A DNA stretch of 37,758 bases from Phycisphaerae bacterium (GCA_002706885.1 PAKY01000063.1:1-37758), one strand, 5' to 3'; shown: positions 1 through 7,497, numbered from the stretch's first letter. Program-made: numbers and translations. The notes: generated by a model not told the origin, from the sequence alone.

Positions 1-81
1 CCTCCCGGTTGCACGCCGGGCGTCCGGTGGACGGGGCGCTCGCAGGTTCGACCGGCGCGGAAGAGCGTCCGCTTCGTTGTG

Positions 82-96
82 CGCTCGTGACGAGCG
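82..96 (+). terminator. Possible weak terminator hairpin of an upstream gene
   Basis: A perfect 6-bp inverted repeat (CGCTCG, loop TGA, CGAGCG) is followed by TTTCCCTT. The short T-run makes this only a weak candidate for an intrinsic terminator of a gene lying left of the window. Positions 1-228 otherwise hold no convincing reading frame. Confidence 0.3.
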
Positions 97-228
97 TTTC
101 CCTTGGCGGTCAGGTGGGGGCGATGGTCCTCCGGGCGCCGGGCGGGGCGTGAGGCGGGTAGGATTTCGTCGCTTTGACCACCCATGGCGCGGCACGCGCC
201 GGCTTGTAAACACCTAGGAGATTCAACA

Positions 229-960
229 ATGAACGGCGGCTACAGAAACGGCGGCAGAGGCGGCAGGCAGGGCGGCAACTATCGCGGCGGCCCGCGCGGG
301 CACAACGGAGGCGGACATGGCGGCGGCGGCGGGTACAACCGCGGGCGTCAGGGTGGTGGTCATGGTGGTCATGGCGGCCACGGTGGTCACGGCGGTCATC
401 GCGGTCGGGACGATCAGGGCGGCGGCTACGACCGCGACGATCGGCGTGGCGGCGTCCCGCTGAGCGATCTCGATCCGGCGCTGACGGAACTGTCGCGTCG
501 CGTCATCGGGTGCGCGATCGAGGTGCACAAGGAGCTCGGACCGGGGTACCCGCTCGAGGTCTATCGCAAGGCGCTCGCCATCGAGTTCAAGCACGAAGAG
601 ATCTCGTTCAAGGCGAACCACGCCTTCGATGTCGAGTTCGACGAAGAGGTCGTGGGGCAGGTCACCGCGGACCTGTACATCGGCGACCGGTTCATCGTCG
701 GCCTGATGGCCGAGCAGATGGATATCGGCGGGCAGCCCCGTCATGAGCTCCGGGCGATCCTCCGCGCCGCGGATCTCGAGCTGGGTCTGATCATCAACTT
801 CGGCGAGCGTCGCCTCAAGGACGGGCTCGTCCGCGTGCTCAACCCCGACAAGCTCCGCGAGCTCGCGGGTGAAACGGACGACGACGAGTACGAGGATGAC
901 GACGAGTACGAGGACGTCGAGGACGGGGACGACGTCGAGGGTGAAGAGGACGATGACTGA
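229..960 (+). CDS. GxxExxY-family protein with RGG/GGH-rich N-terminus and acidic tail
   Basis: The protein has 243 aa. ATG 229 is preferred over the in-frame ATG at 184 because an AGGAG lies 8 bases before it. Three parts are visible. Residues 1-75 are low-complexity Gly/Arg/His/Asn/Tyr, with RGG-type patches and a (GGH)n run at about 43-57. Residues 85-208 match the GxxExxY family (PDDEXK_3-like): a VIGCAIEVHKELGPGY start, the ADLYIGDRFIV strand and the family ending LIINFGERRLKDG. Residues 215-243 are almost all Asp/Glu/Tyr. The family normally has Asp followed by a Glu-x-Lys strand (typically VELKA). Here Asp148 is kept but the strand reads VGLMA (158-160 Gly-Leu-Met), so the nuclease-like site looks lost. 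The signature Glu is also shifted by one residue (GYPLEVY). The stop overlaps the fabF start by 8 bases, so the two are probably co-translated. Function is unknown; nucleic-acid binding is a guess from the RGG-like head. Confidence 0.8.
   Translation: MNGGYRNGGRGGRQGGNYRGGPRGHNGGGHGGGGGYNRGRQGGGHGGHGGHGGHGGHRGRDDQGGGYDRDDRRGGVPLSDLDPALTELSRRVIGCAIEVHKELGPGYPLEVYRKALAIEFKHEEISFKANHAFDVEFDEEVVGQVTADLYIGDRFIVGLMAEQMDIGGQPRHELRAILRAADLELGLIINFGERRLKDGLVRVLNPDKLRELAGETDDDEYEDDDEYEDVEDGDDVEGEEDDD
355..399 (+). repeat. In-frame 9-bp tandem repeat encoding Gly-Gly-His
   Basis: A 9-base unit of the type GGTGGTCAT / GGCGGCCAC repeats about five times in frame. It encodes (GGH)n at residues 43-57 of the GxxExxY protein. 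Third positions vary (CAT/CAC, GGT/GGC), so the peptide is better conserved than the DNA. This suggests selection on the peptide rather than a very recent slippage expansion. Confidence 0.75.
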
Positions 961-2314
961 ATTCGGACGGCGCGTCGTCATCACGGGGATGGGGTGGGTC
1001 ACCCCGCTCGGCGCCGATCTCGATGGCGTGTGGCGACGCCTCCTCGCGGGTGAGAGTGCCATCGGACCGGTGACGCGTTTCGACGCGTCGACCTGCCCGA
1101 CGAACTTCGCGGCGGAGGTCCGCGGCTTCGACCTCGCCGATTTCATGGGCGAGGAAGCGGCGACGCACGCGCGGGCCGGCGTCGGGACACGTTTCGCCCT
1201 CGCCGCGGCGGCGCAGGCCTGGGAGCGGGCGGGGCTCGGCGATCGGAGCGGCGCGCTGACCGCGGACGTCGATCTAGACCGCTTCGGCGTCTACCTTGGC
1301 TCGGGCGAGGGCTCGCTCGATTACGACAATTTCTTTCGCACCAATCTCGCGTCCTGGGACGACTCGCTCGGGGACGGACGGGGCGATGTCGATTTCGGGG
1401 CGTGGGCTCGGTCGGCCGAGGCGTGCATGATGGCCGTCGCCGAGCTTGAGCAGGAGCCGCACCTCTCGCTCACGCACCTCGCGCGGGCGTTCGGCGTGCG
1501 TGGACCCGCGATGAACTGCATGACCGCCTGCGCCGCGAGCACGCAGGCGACGGGCGAGGCGTTCGAGATCATCAGGCGCGGTGACGCTGAACTGATGTTC
1601 AGCGGCGGCGCTCACTCGATGATCCACCCGCTCGGCATGACCGGGGTCATGCGTTTGACGGCGATGAGCAACCGCCGCGACGACCCGACCACCGCGAGCC
1701 GTCCGTTCGACAAGACGCGCGACGGCTTTGTGATGGGCGAGGGCGCGGGTGTGGTGATCCTCGAGGAGCTCAATCACGCGCTCCGCCGCGGCGCCAAGCC
1801 GCTCGCCGAGGTGGTCGGCTTCGGCAGTTCCGCGGACGCGTACCGGATCACCGATATCGAGCCGGACGGCGTCGGCGCCCAACGGGCCATGGCTCGGGCG
1901 CTCAGCCAGGCGGGGATCAACCCGCACGAGACCGACGAGAAGGGGCGGGCGCCCGTGCAGTACCTCTCGGCTCACGGTACGGGGACGCCCGAGAACGACG
2001 GCATCGAGACCCGCGCCGTCAAGGCGGTCTTCGGTCCCATGGCCGGTCGCGTGCCGTTCGCTTCGCTGAAGAGCATGCTCGGGCATTTGATCCAGGCCGC
2101 GGGCGCGGTCGAACTGATCGCGTGCGTGAAGGCGATTGAGACCGGTCACATCCCGCCGACGGCGAACCTTCGCCAGCCCGACGAGGAGTGCGATCTCGAC
2201 CACGTCCCCCTCGAGGCCCGCGACACGGGCGGGAACGTCGATGTTTGCCTCTCGAACAGCTTCGGATTCGGTGGGCAGAACGACACGGTTTGCGTGCGTC
2301 GCTATCGCGATTGA
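953..2314 (+). CDS. fabF: Beta-ketoacyl-[ACP] synthase II (FabF-type)
   Basis: The protein has 453 aa. It catalyses malonyl-ACP condensation in fatty acid elongation (cytosolic FAS II). ATG 953 gives MTEFGRRVVITGMGWVTP, the normal family N-terminus; upstream in-frame codons lie inside the previous gene. The catalytic triad is visible: Cys193 in TACAAST, His341 in AHGTGTPENDG and His378 in KSMLGH, with Lys373 nearby. The enzyme is about 40 residues longer than typical FabF (about 410 aa). The extra length lies at about residues 121-170, between the YLGSGEG strand and the region before the nucleophile. It overlaps the upstream GxxExxY gene by 8 bases. No acpP or fabG-type partner is adjacent; an SDR gene lies 4 kb away. 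A specialised or polyketide-like ketosynthase role cannot be excluded, but the motifs fit FabF best. Confidence 0.9.
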   Translation: MTEFGRRVVITGMGWVTPLGADLDGVWRRLLAGESAIGPVTRFDASTCPTNFAAEVRGFDLADFMGEEAATHARAGVGTRFALAAAAQAWERAGLGDRSGALTADVDLDRFGVYLGSGEGSLDYDNFFRTNLASWDDSLGDGRGDVDFGAWARSAEACMMAVAELEQEPHLSLTHLARAFGVRGPAMNCMTACAASTQATGEAFEIIRRGDAELMFSGGAHSMIHPLGMTGVMRLTAMSNRRDDPTTASRPFDKTRDGFVMGEGAGVVILEELNHALRRGAKPLAEVVGFGSSADAYRITDIEPDGVGAQRAMARALSQAGINPHETDEKGRAPVQYLSAHGTGTPENDGIETRAVKAVFGPMAGRVPFASLKSMLGHLIQAAGAVELIACVKAIETGHIPPTANLRQPDEECDLDHVPLEARDTGGNVDVCLSNSFGFGGQNDTVCVRRYRD

Positions 2315-2371
2315 TCTCGCTCGCGCCGACCTGATTCAACCTATTTCACTCGATCGGACGATGATCGACGC

Positions 2372-3031
2372 ATGGCGTCTTTCGCGTCGGTGCTGTTCGG
2401 CCGCGCGCTGCCCGCGGTGGCCATCCTCGCGGCGAGCGGTGTCGCCGCGATGTTCGGGCTCGAGCTCATACGCTCGCGCACGGAGGCTGCGGTCTACCGC
2501 GAACGGGTCGAAACCCTCACCAGCGACTACGAGCAGCTCCGCTCCCGCTTCAACGACGCCGCGAAGCGGACCGCGGTGACCGAGCTTGTGGTCGAGAATG
2601 GCGACCTGTCGGTGGTCGTCCGGACCGATGTCGGAGCGATTCGGCGGATCGAGACGCCGTACGACCCGTCGCGGGAGATCTACGTCGATTTCGCGCTCGT
2701 CGAGGGGCGTGTGTGGATCCGCAGAGTGTTCGACGCCAACACGCCACCGATGTTCGCAACGCTCATCGACCCTGATCTCGAGACGATCGACTGGGAGGAC
2801 GAGGGGGCGAGATTTGGCCAGGCGGTCTACCGATCCCTCGGTGAGGGCCGGTGGGTCGTTACGGTGAGCGGGTCGGGGGCGTTGCAGCTCGCGAGGGCTC
2901 CGGGCGATGCGCCGACCGCTCTTGCGCCGCCGCCGGAGGTGGTCCCGTTCGACGAGATCGAAGCCGAGGCGCGACGCGAGGCGAGCGGTGTGACATGGCG
3001 CGATTTCTTTGAGCGCCTCGTTCAGCCCTAG
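2372..3031 (+). CDS. Membrane-anchored protein of unknown function
   Basis: The protein has 219 aa and I do not recognise its family. One hydrophobic segment at about residues 10-31 (ALPAVAILAASGVAAMFGLEL) would anchor it in the inner membrane. Residues 32-65 are charged and heptad-like, probably a short coiled coil. Residues 66-170 look like beta strands (for example VVENGDLSVVVRTDVGAIRRIE), and a proline-rich linker and helical end follow. A periplasmic domain on an N-terminal anchor is the simplest reading. It starts 57 bases after fabF and ends 30 bases before a convergent gene. No good Shine-Dalgarno precedes the ATG; a GATGAT hexamer lies 6 bases before it, a weak match to the leaderless pattern seen elsewhere in the window. 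Confidence 0.7.
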   Translation: MASFASVLFGRALPAVAILAASGVAAMFGLELIRSRTEAAVYRERVETLTSDYEQLRSRFNDAAKRTAVTELVVENGDLSVVVRTDVGAIRRIETPYDPSREIYVDFALVEGRVWIRRVFDANTPPMFATLIDPDLETIDWEDEGARFGQAVYRSLGEGRWVVTVSGSGALQLARAPGDAPTALAPPPEVVPFDEIEAEARREASGVTWRDFFERLVQP

Positions 3032-3061
3032 ATCTTCGGTCGATCGACGGTCGCGGAAGGG

Positions 3062-4126
3062 TCAGGCGACCGTGCGATGCTTGGCGCTGCCCGCGTGCTC
3101 ATCGATCGCGTGCTGGAGCTTGCGGAGCGCCCGCTGCACCATGCCGATCGTGAGGGCCGATTCGGAGATCGACGCGGTGGCGTTGATCATCTTGTACGCG
3201 TCCATGGCCGCGGTCGCGAGCGCGTCGACGCCGTACGAGAGAGCGGTGTCGCTGATTTCCTGCATCACCTCGCGCGCCGCGTCCGGGCCTGCGTTCGGGC
3301 CGAGAAGGCTGAGATCACGGAGCATGGTCAGGCAGTGATCGACGTAGTGCGTGAGCATTTCGAGCGCACGTGGATTGCTCATGACGACGGGCGGGAGCGT
3401 CGTTTTCGTGGTGGTGTTGGCCTCGCGCCGGTTGCCGAGCAGCTTCCGGATGCACGTAACGATCATCTCGGGGCGCGCCGGCAGTCGGATGAGTTCTTCG
3501 AAGACGCCTTCGGGCGGGTCGTCGGCGCCGCGCCCGGCGATCGCGATGATGGGCCCGGTGCACCCGGAGACCCTGCACGACGCGACGAACCCCTCGACGT
3601 CGGCCTCGCATGATTCGAGGTCGATCACGCAGACCCCAGGATCCTCGACCGCAATCCGCCCGAGGAGCTCACCCCCCGACTCGAACGCGGTGACGGTCGC
3701 GTCGGTCGCCTGCAGCGCCGCGGCGACCATCTCCTTGCGCAGTCCCCGCTGGGTCAGGTGAAATACGGATACCTGAAGCGACGCCTCGGTGTGATCCACC
3801 ATTTCAGGTGGCATGGCCTCGACCGGCACGAAGCGGGTGACGTCGAGTTCCGCCTTCGTCCGCATGGTGATCGTGTGCGCCTTGGCGCCTTCGTAGTCGC
3901 AGTCGGTGACGGTCCCCTCGACGTTCTCGTAAGCGTCGTAGAGATCAGGGAGTGTGATGATGGCGTAGGAGCCCGGATAGAGGAAGCGCTTGATCGTCGC
4001 GACGATGGTGCGGGTCCCGATTCCGACGACGGTCGCGCGGTGCTCCGACGACTGACCCCCCGGCTCGGTGACCAGGACTTCGACGCCCGGCATGGCGACG
4101 TCCGCGATCGGGACAGGCGACTGCAT
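3062..4126 (-). CDS. PilZ-like / pseudo-receiver / pseudo-HPt regulatory protein
   Basis: The protein has 354 aa. Residues 1-105 look like a small beta barrel, possibly PilZ-like, but no clear RxxxR c-di-GMP motif is present. Residues 117-230 follow a response-regulator receiver fold: the beta-3 end VCVIDL places Asp169 at the phospho-acceptor position. The acidic pair after beta-1 is missing (SVFHLTQRG), and the beta-5 Lys-Pro is replaced by Arg-Leu-Pro (214-216). Residues 250-342 are helical, and SYGVDALATAAMDAYK resembles the second half of an HPt domain. The His that would be phosphorylated aligns with Gln289 and the following Lys with Ser. The protein therefore looks like a non-phosphorylated signalling scaffold. 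It is soluble. It converges on the upstream membrane-protein gene and diverges from glyS. The fold assignment is inferred from pattern only. Confidence 0.6.
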   Translation of the reverse strand: MQSPVPIADVAMPGVEVLVTEPGGQSSEHRATVVGIGTRTIVATIKRFLYPGSYAIITLPDLYDAYENVEGTVTDCDYEGAKAHTITMRTKAELDVTRFVPVEAMPPEMVDHTEASLQVSVFHLTQRGLRKEMVAAALQATDATVTAFESGGELLGRIAVEDPGVCVIDLESCEADVEGFVASCRVSGCTGPIIAIAGRGADDPPEGVFEELIRLPARPEMIVTCIRKLLGNRREANTTTKTTLPPVVMSNPRALEMLTHYVDHCLTMLRDLSLLGPNAGPDAAREVMQEISDTALSYGVDALATAAMDAYKMINATASISESALTIGMVQRALRKLQHAIDEHAGSAKHRTVA

Positions 4127-4313
4127 GGCTCTGGTATCGTTCAGTTTGGGTGGCCGTATTGAAGAGGGCGTCGCTTTTTTGATGGGTCGGTCGCTTCAAA
4201 TTGCCGGTGAGTGCCTCAGGCTGGTGGTGTGGCCGTCAACCGGAGCGCGAAGTCACCGATAACACCTCCCCGGTTGAGGGAATGTGGGGTCGGTCATCGA
4301 GCGGGGGCGGCTC

Positions 4314-4319
4314 TACGAT
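4314..4319 (+). promoter_or_regulatory. Candidate -10 box of glyS
   Basis: TACGAT lies 25 bases before the glyS ATG, just after a G-rich stretch (GGGGGCGGC). It resembles the TAGACT/TAGGAT hexamers seen before other genes of this window. The resulting leader would carry the AAGGAG ribosome site. No convincing -35 hexamer is seen. Confidence 0.35.
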
Positions 4320-4344
4320 GGCGTCCCTGTAAGGAGACGACCCG

Positions 4345-5910
4345 ATGTCCGAGACGAGCCCGAAGCCGACGATCGCGATGGACGACCTGATGGCGCTGTG
4401 CAAGCGCCGCGGGTTCATCTACCAGGCGAGCGAGATCTACGGCGGCATCCAGGGCTTCTGGGACTACGGCCCCCTCGGCGCCCAGCTCAAGAAGAACCTC
4501 CGCGACGCGTGGTGGCAGGACGTGGTGATGAACCCCTGCCAGGGCATGGCGGGCCCCGACGGGAACCCGGTGCGGATCGTGCCCGTGGACACCTGCATCA
4601 TCCAGAACCCGAAGGTGTGGGAGGCGAGCGGGCACGTCGCGGGGTTCAACGACCCGATGGTGGACTGCCGCGAGTCGAAAGCGCGGTATCGCGCCGATCA
4701 TCTGATGTGCCTCGGCGAGAAGGGTGATACCTCGGGTCAGATCTATGCCTATGTCGACAACGACGACAAGTCGTACGCAACGGCGCGAAAGAAGCTCGAC
4801 AAGTACAAGAAGCGAGCGCTGAGCGATGCCGAGATCGATACGTGCCCTCTGACGAGCCTCTCGGCGGATGAATTGAAGGTGACGGTCGGTCCGGACGCGA
4901 GCGAGGCTGGGACGCTTACCGAGCCCCGTGCCTTCAACCTGATGTTCGACACCTACCCCGGCCCGATCCGCGACGAGGCGAACAAGGCCTACCTCCGCCC
5001 CGAGACCGCGCAGGGCATCTTCATCAACTTCAAGAACGTCATCGACACCACGCGCGTCAAGGTGCCCTTCGGCATCGCGCAGACGGGCAAGGCGTTCCGG
5101 AACGAGGTGACGCCCAGGAACTTCACGTTCCGGAGCCGCGAGTTCGAGCAGATGGAGGTCGAGTTCTTCTGCCACCCGAGCGAGGCGAAGGACTGGTACG
5201 CGTTCTGGCGCGACTGGCGTATGAGCTGGTGGAAGTCGCTCGGCCTCGCGGGCGACAACCTGATCCTCCGTGAGCACGACAAGGACGAGCTCGCCCACTA
5301 CGCCAAGGAGGGCGCGGGCACGTCAGACGTCGAGTACCGCTTCCCCTTCACGGCGCCGAGGTTTGGCGAGCTCGAGGGCATCGCGCACCGCTCGAACTTC
5401 GACCTCAAGGCCCACCAGAACCACCCCGCGAGCACCGTCAAGCTCGAGTACTTCGACCAGGAACGCAACGAGCGGTACCTGCCCGATTGCATCGAGCCCT
5501 CGGCCGGCCTCGACCGCGGCGTGCTCGCGTCGCTCTGCGAGGCGTACACGCCCGACGAGAGCCGCCCGAGCAAGGTGTTCATGAAGTTCCACCCGCGCCT
5601 CGCGCCGATCAAGGCGGCGGTCTTCCCGCTCGTCAACAAGGACGGCATGCCCGAGGTCGGCGAGAAGCTCGCGGCCGACCTGCGCAAGCGGTTCGGCCAC
5701 CTCGGCGCCATCGAGTTCGACCCCAAGCAGAACATCGGCAAGCGTTATGCCCGCATGGACGAGGCCGGGTGCCCGTTCTGCTTCACCATCGACGGCGACT
5801 CCCTGACGGATCAGACGGTGACCGTGCGCGAGCGCGACACGCTCGCCCAGGAGCGAGTGTCGCTTGATCGGGCGGCGGCGTACGTGGCGGAGAAGCTCGG
5901 GCTCGGGTGA
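4345..5910 (+). CDS. glyS: Glycyl-tRNA synthetase, single-chain alpha2 type
   Basis: The protein has 521 aa. It is a class II synthetase that charges tRNA-Gly in the cytosol. A strong AAGGAG stands 10 bases before the ATG. The N-terminus has the family block KRRGFIYQASEIYGG and WDYGPLG. Motif 2 is around residue 251 (FRNEVTPRNFTFRSREFEQ), and motif 3 is at about 385 (EPSAGLDRG). The C-terminal anticodon-binding domain ends with TVTVRERDTLAQERV. This is the eukaryote/Thermus-like single-polypeptide form, not the GlyQ+GlyS tetramer. At 521 aa it is longer than Bacillus-type enzymes (about 460). The extra sequence, at about residues 125-195 between motifs 1 and 2, is rich in Lys and Asp. The flanking putative zinc-ligand region has a single Cys (MVDCRESKARYRADH). 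Confidence 0.95.
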   Translation: MSETSPKPTIAMDDLMALCKRRGFIYQASEIYGGIQGFWDYGPLGAQLKKNLRDAWWQDVVMNPCQGMAGPDGNPVRIVPVDTCIIQNPKVWEASGHVAGFNDPMVDCRESKARYRADHLMCLGEKGDTSGQIYAYVDNDDKSYATARKKLDKYKKRALSDAEIDTCPLTSLSADELKVTVGPDASEAGTLTEPRAFNLMFDTYPGPIRDEANKAYLRPETAQGIFINFKNVIDTTRVKVPFGIAQTGKAFRNEVTPRNFTFRSREFEQMEVEFFCHPSEAKDWYAFWRDWRMSWWKSLGLAGDNLILREHDKDELAHYAKEGAGTSDVEYRFPFTAPRFGELEGIAHRSNFDLKAHQNHPASTVKLEYFDQERNERYLPDCIEPSAGLDRGVLASLCEAYTPDESRPSKVFMKFHPRLAPIKAAVFPLVNKDGMPEVGEKLAADLRKRFGHLGAIEFDPKQNIGKRYARMDEAGCPFCFTIDGDSLTDQTVTVRERDTLAQERVSLDRAAAYVAEKLGLG

Positions 5911-5928
5911 GACTGTGGGTCTGGGTAG

Positions 5929-5947
5929 GTCGGCTCTCCGAGCCGAC
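5929..5947 (+). terminator. Hairpin after glyS
   Basis: A perfect 8-bp stem (GTCGGCTC / GAGCCGAC) with a 3-base loop TCC starts 18 bases after the glyS stop. No T-run follows, so it is not a canonical intrinsic terminator, but it could protect or end the transcript. A related but imperfect hairpin occurs at 9070-9088, suggesting a dispersed short palindrome. Confidence 0.55.
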
Positions 5948-6037
5948 TCGTCGATAGACTGCTGCTCGATGAATCGCAGGCCTGCCGCGATATTGAGTTG
6001 TGATCACGTTTGTGGCGGCTCTTTGCTCGTCGGGCGG

Positions 6038-6043
6038 TAGACT
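6038..6043 (+). promoter_or_regulatory. Candidate -10 box (leaderless start) of the MNT/HEPN pair
   Basis: TAGACT ends exactly 6 bases before the ATG at 6050, preceded by GGGCGG. No Shine-Dalgarno is present between or before them. Transcription starting about 7 bases after the hexamer would begin at the A of the start codon. No good -35 is visible. Confidence 0.45.
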
Positions 6044-6049
6044 CTGTGC

Positions 6050-6352
6050 ATGACTCGCGACGAGGTCATCCGAGCCCTTCGGACGGTGCTTCCAGAACTC
6101 GGCGACCGCTACGGCGTCGAGTCGCTGGGGGTCTTCGGATCGGTCGCGCGCGGTGACGCGGGCGCCGCGTCCGATGTGGATGTTCTCATCGCGTTCCGCA
6201 AGGGTGTCCGCTACACGATGATGACGTTGACGGACGTCAAGGATCGGCTGGAGTCGGTGATCGATCGGCGAGTGGATCTCGTCACCGACCACGATGGACT
6301 GCGGCCGCGGTTCCGCGCGGCGGTGAGCCGGGATCTGATTCGTGTCGCCTGA
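6050..6352 (+). CDS. mntA: MNT-type minimal nucleotidyltransferase antitoxin
   Basis: The protein has 100 aa. It is the antitoxin half of a HEPN/MNT pair; known MntA enzymes silence their partner by adding AMP units to a conserved Tyr. The fold signature GSx10DxD is complete: Gly30-Ser31, then Asp42-x-Asp44 (FGSVARGDAGAASDVDVLI), with the third acidic residue Asp76 in RRVDLVTD. The length is normal for the family. The reading frame overlaps the HEPN gene by 11 bases (6342-6352), the usual arrangement for this module. It starts 139 bases after glyS, behind its own TAGACT box and without a ribosome site, so it is probably transcribed separately from glyS. Confidence 0.88.
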   Translation: MTRDEVIRALRTVLPELGDRYGVESLGVFGSVARGDAGAASDVDVLIAFRKGVRYTMMTLTDVKDRLESVIDRRVDLVTDHDGLRPRFRAAVSRDLIRVA

Positions 6353-6719
6353 GGCGTCTGATCGGATTCTCCAGTCGCTCGAGGACATGCTCGAAGCGAT
6401 CGACACGATGGCGGCATTCGTCGCCGATGCAGACAGAGATCAGTTTTCGCGCGATCTCAAGACGATCCACGCGGTCCGTTCGGTCTTCATCACGCTTGGC
6501 GAAGCGGCAGGACGCCTACCGGAGGACTTTCGCGACGCACACCCTGATATCCCGTGGAAGAAGGTGCGCGACTTTCGAAATTTTATGGTGCACGTGTACG
6601 ACAGAATCGACACCGGCCTGCTCTGGGACACCGCGATTGAGAGCGTTCCGCCGCTCCGAAAGCCCGTTGCGACGCTGATCGAGACGGTCCGTCGTTCTGA
6701 GGACGACGAGCGGTCCTGA
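6342..6719 (+). CDS. hepT: HEPN-domain RNase toxin (DUF86 type)
   Basis: The protein has 125 aa and starts at GTG 6342 inside the end of the MNT gene. HEPN toxins of this class are small helical RNases. The active-site motif Rx4HxY is intact: Arg79, His84 and Tyr86 in RNFMVHVY. The Tyr is the residue modified by the cognate MNT enzyme in characterised systems. An upstream polar residue pattern (IHAVRSVFITLGEAAGRLP) fits the second HEPN helix. With a complete motif and an intact partner, the pair looks functional rather than decayed. It lies between a housekeeping synthetase gene and an SDR gene, with no mobile-element remnants nearby. The RNA target is not predictable from the sequence. Confidence 0.88.
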   Translation: MSPEASDRILQSLEDMLEAIDTMAAFVADADRDQFSRDLKTIHAVRSVFITLGEAAGRLPEDFRDAHPDIPWKKVRDFRNFMVHVYDRIDTGLLWDTAIESVPPLRKPVATLIETVRRSEDDERS

Positions 6720-6753
6720 CGACCGGCCCGGAGCTTGTAACACGGAGTTTTCC

Positions 6754-7497
6754 ATGCCCAACCTACCCACACCCAAGTCCGCCGTCGTCACCGGCTCCTC
6801 CCGCGGCATCGGCGCCGCTATCGCCGAGCGGCTCGCTTCGGACGGCTTCGGCGTCGTCATCAACTACGCCGGGCGCGCCGACGCCGCGAACGAGGTCGCG
6901 GAGCGGATCTCGTCCGACGGCGGCAAGGCGAAGGTTGTTCAGGCCGACGTGAGCAAGCGCGCGGACGTCGTGAGGATGTTCGACGAAGCAACGGAGGCCT
7001 TCGGCGGCGTCGATGTGCTTGTCAACAACGCGGGCGTTCTGAGCCTCGCGCCGATCGCCGAGACCGATGACGAGGCGTTTGATCGGATCATGGCGGTCAA
7101 CGTCAAGGGCGCCTTCAACGGGATGCGCGAGGCGGCGAAGCGTCTCCGTGACGGCGGGCGGATCATCAACCTTTCGACGAGCGTCGTGGGTTCTCGGCTT
7201 CCGACCTACGGGGCGTACGCCGCGAGCAAAGGCGCGGTCGAGACGATGACGCACATCCTGTCAAAGGAACTCGGCTCGCGCCGGATCACGGTCAACGCGG
7301 TTGCGCCCGGCCCTGTCGCGACGGAGCTGTTCTTCGACGGCAAGTCCGACGAGCTCGTCGCGCGGATCAAGAGTCAGATCCCGCTCGGGCGGCTCGGCGA
7401 GGTCGGTGACATCGCCCCCACCGTCGCGTTCCTCGCAAGCGAGGAGGGGCAATGGGTCAACGGGCAGGTGCTTCGCGTGAACGGCGGGATGGTCTGA
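6754..7497 (+). CDS. SDR-family NAD(P)-dependent oxidoreductase (3-oxoacyl-ACP-reductase-like)
   Basis: The protein has 247 aa, the classical SDR length. The nucleotide-binding motif TGSSRGIG is at residues 13-20, NNAG at 91-94, and the catalytic region has Ser141/Ser143, Tyr155 and Lys159 (YAASK). The C-terminal NGQVLRVNGGMV is usual for FabG-like enzymes. Arg17 after the glycine motif favours NADPH. A CGGAG ribosome site stands 7 bases before the ATG. It begins 34 bases after the HEPN toxin, so read-through is possible, but its own ribosome site suggests independence. The substrate cannot be assigned: FabG, glucose-dehydrogenase-like and other SDRs share these features. It converges with the following gene across 27 bases that contain a run of nine G. 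Confidence 0.85.
   Translation: MPNLPTPKSAVVTGSSRGIGAAIAERLASDGFGVVINYAGRADAANEVAERISSDGGKAKVVQADVSKRADVVRMFDEATEAFGGVDVLVNNAGVLSLAPIAETDDEAFDRIMAVNVKGAFNGMREAAKRLRDGGRIINLSTSVVGSRLPTYGAYAASKGAVETMTHILSKELGSRRITVNAVAPGPVATELFFDGKSDELVARIKSQIPLGRLGEVGDIAPTVAFLASEEGQWVNGQVLRVNGGMV

Noticed and set aside
38-56. tRNA-like T-loop (GGTTCGAC)
   Set aside because: The flanking bases do not form a 5-bp T stem, and no anticodon or acceptor arm can be built around it.
6000-6007. GTGATCAC palindrome as a CRP-type site before mntA
   Set aside because: Only 8 bp match and the symmetry does not extend; chance is likely.
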